DNA of 9,443 nt from an uncultured Elusimicrobiales bacterium (GTDB lineage: Bacteria > Elusimicrobiota > Elusimicrobia > Elusimicrobiales > Elusimicrobiaceae): assembly GCA_944325235.1 (NCBI GenBank), contig CALUZE010000041.1, positions 1 to 9,443 on the forward strand, written 5' to 3'. The notes beneath the pieces were generated by a model. The model saw nothing but the letters and a program-made list of their open reading frames with translations, was not told the origin of the DNA and did no database searches. This document shows, piece after piece, positions 6,539 to 9,443 of this stretch; within the stretch, counting starts at the first letter, position 1, and the number at the start of each line of letters is the position of its first letter. The translations under genes and the position numbers were made by a program.

Positions 6539-7234
6539 TTATTTTAATTTTTTAAGTTCGGCCTGTGCGGTTTTGGCCTCGGGCGCGGAAGGAAAGTCCT
6601 GCACCACGGAGGTTAAATACCGTTTGGCTTCGTCGGTTTTCCCAAGCGGCACAATGCTAAGCGCATATTTCAGCCGGGCGGCCGGAATCAATTTGCTTTT
6701 GGGAAATTTTTGCAGCAGCGTAGCGTAGGCAATCGCGCCTTGTTTGGTTTGCCCGGCGGCGATGTACGCATCGCCCATATACATATAGGCCTGTTCGGCG
6801 TTTTCGCTGTCGGGGTATTTGGAAACGTACAGTTTAAAACCCATCGCGGCCGGTTCGTAGGCGCCTTTGTCCAAATGGCTTTTGGCTTCGGCAAACAAGT
6901 CCGAGGGCAAGAGAGCCGTCTGCTGCTGAGATGCCGCCCCTTCTGCACTGCCCGAAGCGGGCCGCAGGGTGGCGGTTAAATCGTCCATCTTGGCGGACAG
7001 CTTGAAAAACTGCGCGTCCACCTGCGAAAGATTTTCGTTGGAAACGGACAAATTGCGGTTTAATTCGTCCATTTTACTGGCCAGTTCGGCCTGGTTGGAT
7101 TGCATTTGCACAATCGTGGCGTTTAATTCCTGCAGCTGCAGTTTAAGCGTGCTCATATCGCGTTCGCTGGCAATGCATCCGGACAACAGAAAGCCCGAAC
7201 CTGCCATAAAAACAAGTTTGGTAACGTTTTTCAT
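6539..7234 (-). CDS. cpoB: Tol-Pal coordinator CpoB/YbgF, predicted lipoprotein
   Basis: This 231-residue protein starts with a lipoprotein signal peptide: lipobox LSGC with the lipidated cysteine C20, followed by isoleucine at +2 (no inner-membrane retention aspartate by the E. coli rule). Residues about 27-90 form a predicted coiled coil (heptad-like LKLQLQELNATIVQMQSN and later repeats), then an Ala/Ser/Gln-rich linker (92-108). Three TPR units follow at about 112-142, 148-178 and 186-216, with YPDSENAEQAYMYMGDAY and FPKSKLIPAARLKYAL typical of YbgF C-termini. In E. coli CpoB trimerises by its coiled coil and tunes PBP1B-LpoB peptidoglycan synthesis with Tol-Pal at the septum; that protein is soluble, so lipidation here differs. 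The ATG at 7234 has AAGGAG 11 nt upstream. It lies 34 nt after pal and 27 nt before tolB, with no terminator between. A BamD-like TPR lipoprotein is less likely because of the coiled coil and context. Confidence 0.88.
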   Translation of the reverse strand: MKNVTKLVFMAGSGFLLSGCIASERDMSTLKLQLQELNATIVQMQSNQAELASKMDELNRNLSVSNENLSQVDAQFFKLSAKMDDLTATLRPASGSAEGAASQQQTALLPSDLFAEAKSHLDKGAYEPAAMGFKLYVSKYPDSENAEQAYMYMGDAYIAAGQTKQGAIAYATLLQKFPKSKLIPAARLKYALSIVPLGKTDEAKRYLTSVVQDFPSAPEAKTAQAELKKLK

Positions 7235-7268
7235 AGAGATTCGGGCTCCTTTCTTAACAAAACATCAA

Positions 7269-7778
7269 TTAGTTGACTTTCAACAACGTGTCAGCTCTGC
7301 GGTTTTTGGCCCAGCAGGACTGAGTGGCTTCGTAGCAGACCGGTTTTTCTTCACCATAGGAAACCGTGGTGATGTTGGCAGCCGGAATACCGAGGCGCAC
7401 ATAGTAGGCTTTTACTTCATCGGCTCTTTTTTGACCGAGCGCAATGTTGTAAGCGATGGTGCCTCTGTCGTCGCAGTTACCTTCAATGGTCACTTTGTAG
7501 GAGGCCACGTCGCCGGCAGATTTAATCGCCTGGGCGTTCGCTTCTACGATTTTGCGGGCATCGGCGGACAAGGTGTATTTGTCCAACGCGAAGTGCACCA
7601 CACCGAGGGACACTTCCTGGGCAGGAATAGATTCCGCAACCGTGGTTTCTTCCAACACCATTTCGGTGCCGGTACCGGCGGTCAAATCGGCGTTGGCGTC
7701 ATCTTTCACGTTCTTTTTGCAGGCGGTCAAGCCGGCAGCCAAGGCCAAAACCAAAACTACTCTGAGTAAGTTTTTCAT
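7269..7778 (-). CDS. pal: Peptidoglycan-associated outer-membrane lipoprotein Pal
   Basis: This 169-residue protein has a lipobox LTAC with lipidated C20, a flexible Asp/Thr/Glu-rich linker (about 21-55) and an OmpA-like C-terminal domain (about 58-169). In the domain, VHFALDKYTL opens the fold. The peptidoglycan-binding region reads EGNCDDRGTIAYNIALGQKRADEV, and NRRAD lies near the end. D103 and R118 are at the positions that hold the diaminopimelate carboxylate and amine in OmpA-like domains. The usual histidine of GH(T/C)D is asparagine here (N101). C102, C148 and C155 lie in the periplasmic domain. Pal anchors the outer membrane to the cell wall and is moved by TolB. The ATG at 7778 has GGAG 6 nt upstream. 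It is the first gene of pal-cpoB-tolB, under the promoter at 7816-7844. Confidence 0.93.
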   Translation of the reverse strand: MKNLLRVVLVLALAAGLTACKKNVKDDANADLTAGTGTEMVLEETTVAESIPAQEVSLGVVHFALDKYTLSADARKIVEANAQAIKSAGDVASYKVTIEGNCDDRGTIAYNIALGQKRADEVKAYYVRLGIPAANITTVSYGEEKPVCYEATQSCWAKNRRADTLLKVN

Positions 7779-7805
7779 TTCTTTCTCCGTTATAGATTTT
7801 TACTT

Positions 7806-7816
7806 CTACACATAAA
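7806..7816. repeat. Left arm of an 11-bp perfect inverted repeat
   Basis: CTACACATAAA here is the exact reverse complement of 7861-7871. This arm covers the predicted transcription start of pal and touches the edge of the -10 box. Candidate operator half or site. Confidence 0.6.
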
Positions 7817-7844
7817 TGATACCAACTTTGCGCCCTTGGGTCAA
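7816..7844 (-). promoter_or_regulatory. Sigma-70-type promoter of pal-cpoB-tolB
   Basis: On the minus strand TTGACC (7844-7839) and TATCAT (7821-7816) are separated by exactly 17 bp. Both are close to consensus, and they lie 38 bp upstream of the pal ATG. A start near 7809 would give a leader of about 30 nt containing the pal Shine-Dalgarno. Confidence 0.75.
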
Positions 7845-7860
7845 TGATGAGGGAGCCAAG

Positions 7861-7871
7861 TTTATGTGTAG
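7861..7871. repeat. Right arm of the 11-bp perfect inverted repeat
   Basis: TTTATGTGTAG, the reverse complement of 7806-7816. It lies about 16 bp upstream of the pal -35 box. The arms are separated by 44 bp and bracket the promoter. A TACAAT hexamer (minus strand, 7880-7875) lies just upstream of this arm but has no recognisable -35. Confidence 0.6.
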
Positions 7872-7939
7872 TTTATTGTAGCCTATTTTGCGCGTTTTGG
7901 GTATATTTTTTTTGTATTAATAATGCCCCGCCGCGCCGC

Positions 7940-7970
7940 AAAAAAGCCGGCCCGAGCGGACCGGCTTTTT
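7940..7970 (-). terminator. Rho-independent terminator of gatB
   Basis: On the minus strand AAAAAGCCGG pairs with CCGGCTTTTT. An inner CCGC/GCGG-type extension is interrupted by one mismatch, and a run of six T (7945-7940) follows. It lies 19 nt past the gatB stop. The symmetry would allow termination in both directions, but no + strand gene enters from the left. It separates gatB from the pal operon. Confidence 0.88.
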
Positions 7971-7988
7971 AACACAAACGAACGTTGC

Positions 7989-9437
7989 TTACTGGGCCAG
8001 CAGTTTGTTAAGCAGTTGGCTGATGAGGCGCGGGTTGGCTTTGCCTTTGCTCATCTTCATCACGGCGCCCACCAACGGGCCGACGGCGGCTTTGTTGCCG
8101 GCCTTAAAATCGGCCACGGCTTTGGGGTTGGCGTCTATGGCGGCTTTGGCCCATGCTTCCAGCTGGCCTTCGTCGCTCACCTGCACCATGCCGCGTTTTT
8201 CCACCACGGCGGCGGGAGCTTCGCCGGTTTTCCAAATTTCGTCAAACACTTCGCGCCCCTGTTTGCGGTTAATTTTGCCGCTTTCCACCAGTTCCAGCAG
8301 TTCCGCCAGGCGGGCCGCCGGGATAGGCGATTCCTGGATTTCCTTCTTTTCGTTGTGGAGCATACCCAACAGGTCGGTTTGAATCCAGTTGGACGCGGTT
8401 TTTAAAGACACTTTGCCGCTTTTGGTGACGGCTTCAAAATAATCCGCAATTTCGCGCGAGCTGGTCAGCACGCCCGCATCGTAGGCGGACAGGCCGGCCT
8501 TCATAAAGCGGGCTTCCTTGCTGGCGGGCAGTTCGGGCATGCGGGCCTTTACGCCTTCCAGCCATTCTTTGGAAAGCACCACCGGCGGCAAGTCCGGCTC
8601 CGGGAAGTAGCGGTAGTCCAACGCGTCCTCTTTGGAGCGCATCGGCTTGGTGACCAGTTCTTCTTTGTCCCACAGGCGCGTTTCCTGTTTTACCTGGCCG
8701 CCGCCGTTTAAAATTTCGGTCTGGCGGGCAATTTCGTAATTCAGCGCGTCGCGCACGGCTTTAAACGAGTTCAAGTTTTTGATTTCCGCACGCGTGCCGA
8801 ATTTTTCCTGCCCTTTCGGCCGCAGGGAAATGTTCACGTCTACGCGCAGTTCGCCTTTTTCCATATCGCAGTTGGACGCCCCCACCCAGCGCATCAGGCG
8901 TTTGATTTCGGTCAAATAGGCATAGGCTTCATCGGGCGAGCGCAAATCCGGCAGGGACACAATTTCCAACAGCGGGCAGCCGGCCCGGTTGAAGTCAATC
9001 AGCGAGTACGTCCCCTCGTGCGAAGATTTGCTGGCGTCTTCTTCCAAGTGGGCGTGGTGAATGCCGATTTTTTTCTTTTGCAAATTGGTTTTGGGGCCAA
9101 ACGTAATTTCAATGGAGCCGGCCCCGTTGATGGGTTCATCGTATTGCGTGATTTGATACCCTTTGGGCAAATCGGGGTAGAAATAGTGTTTGCGCGAGAA
9201 GGACGAGTATTCGTTGATTTGGCAATTCATACTCAGCCCGGCGCGTACGGCCAGCTCCAGGGCGCCTTCGGTCAGCACCGGCAACACGCCGGGGTGGCCC
9301 GTGCAGACGGGGCAAATAGCGGTGTTGGGCTTGGTGTCCTCGCCCACACCGTTGGGGCAAGTGCAAAACAGTTTGGTCTTGCTGGCGAGCTGGACGTGTA
9401 TTTCCAGCCCGATAACGGGTTCAAATTCAGTGGTCAC
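7989..9437 (-). CDS. gatB: Asp-tRNA(Asn)/Glu-tRNA(Gln) amidotransferase subunit B
   Basis: This protein of about 482 residues is typical GatB length. The GatCAB complex converts misacylated Glu-tRNA(Gln) and/or Asp-tRNA(Asn) to the cognate amide; GatB activates the acyl group with ATP and binds the tRNA, while GatA supplies ammonia. The N-terminus EPVIGLEIHVQL is diagnostic. The zinc cysteines are C25, C27, C42 and C45 (FCTCPN and CPVCTGHPG). The family signature DFNRAGCPLLEIVSLPDLRSP is at about 149-169. From about residue 335 the helical tail domain shared with YqeY runs to the end (NPRLISQLLNKLL). The start is taken as GTG at 9437, which aligns with the usual GatB N-terminus. The frame stays open to the window edge, so a start a few codons upstream is possible and the Shine-Dalgarno cannot be seen. 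GatA and GatC are not in the window. Confidence 0.96.
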   Translation of the reverse strand: MTTEFEPVIGLEIHVQLASKTKLFCTCPNGVGEDTKPNTAICPVCTGHPGVLPVLTEGALELAVRAGLSMNCQINEYSSFSRKHYFYPDLPKGYQITQYDEPINGAGSIEITFGPKTNLQKKKIGIHHAHLEEDASKSSHEGTYSLIDFNRAGCPLLEIVSLPDLRSPDEAYAYLTEIKRLMRWVGASNCDMEKGELRVDVNISLRPKGQEKFGTRAEIKNLNSFKAVRDALNYEIARQTEILNGGGQVKQETRLWDKEELVTKPMRSKEDALDYRYFPEPDLPPVVLSKEWLEGVKARMPELPASKEARFMKAGLSAYDAGVLTSSREIADYFEAVTKSGKVSLKTASNWIQTDLLGMLHNEKKEIQESPIPAARLAELLELVESGKINRKQGREVFDEIWKTGEAPAAVVEKRGMVQVSDEGQLEAWAKAAIDANPKAVADFKAGNKAAVGPLVGAVMKMSKGKANPRLISQLLNKLLAQ

Positions 9438-9443
9438 GATATT

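Noticed and set aside
7875..7903. Second upstream promoter for pal using TACAAT at 7875-7880
   Set aside because: No -35-like hexamer at 15-18 bp and no extended -10; mentioned only in relation to the inverted repeat.

Overview
The window carries ordinary chromosomal core genes of a Gram-negative (diderm) bacterium. An outer-membrane LPS-assembly protein (LptD), a Tol-Pal lipoprotein module and Sec-type signal peptides show the double membrane. GatB points to the indirect, amidotransferase route to Gln-tRNA and/or Asn-tRNA, which is common outside the classical Gammaproteobacteria. By gene content and style my best guess is an uncultured, possibly gut-associated member of the Elusimicrobiota. 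That is an inference from pattern, not from a search.

Left half, + strand (1-3834). The window opens in the last codons of a tyrosine recombinase of the XerC/XerD type. A ROK-family sugar kinase, LptD and a type II thymidine kinase follow. Gaps are 3 nt, a 4-nt ATGA overlap and 14 nt, with no terminator or promoter between them, so this looks like one transcript (xer-ROK-lptD-tdk). An independent gene with its own TATAAT box then encodes an RDD-family membrane protein with an extra cysteine-containing C-terminal domain (3955-4782). It ends at a strong intrinsic terminator.

Middle (4827-5166). About 340 nt lie between two convergent terminators. I see no supported gene there, only a reverse-strand open frame without a credible start and a partial second copy of the tolB terminator hairpin.

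Right half, - strand (5167-9443). Reading leftward, gatB ends at its own terminator. An AT-rich promoter region follows, with a good sigma-70-type promoter and an 11-bp perfect inverted repeat. Then comes a tight pal-cpoB-tolB operon ending at a strong terminator. Pal (peptidoglycan-binding outer-membrane lipoprotein), CpoB (coiled-coil plus TPR, here apparently a lipoprotein) and TolB (beta-propeller) form the periplasmic and outer-membrane side of the Tol-Pal envelope-constriction machine. Their order differs from the tolB-pal-cpoB order of E. coli, and tolQRA are not in the window.

I found no CRISPR array, transposon, prophage, toxin-antitoxin pair, defence island or convincing new system. 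The most interesting items are the inverted repeat around the pal promoter, the cysteine-bearing tail on the RDD protein, the LptD cysteine pattern, the Tol-Pal gene order and the unexplained convergent intergenic stretch.
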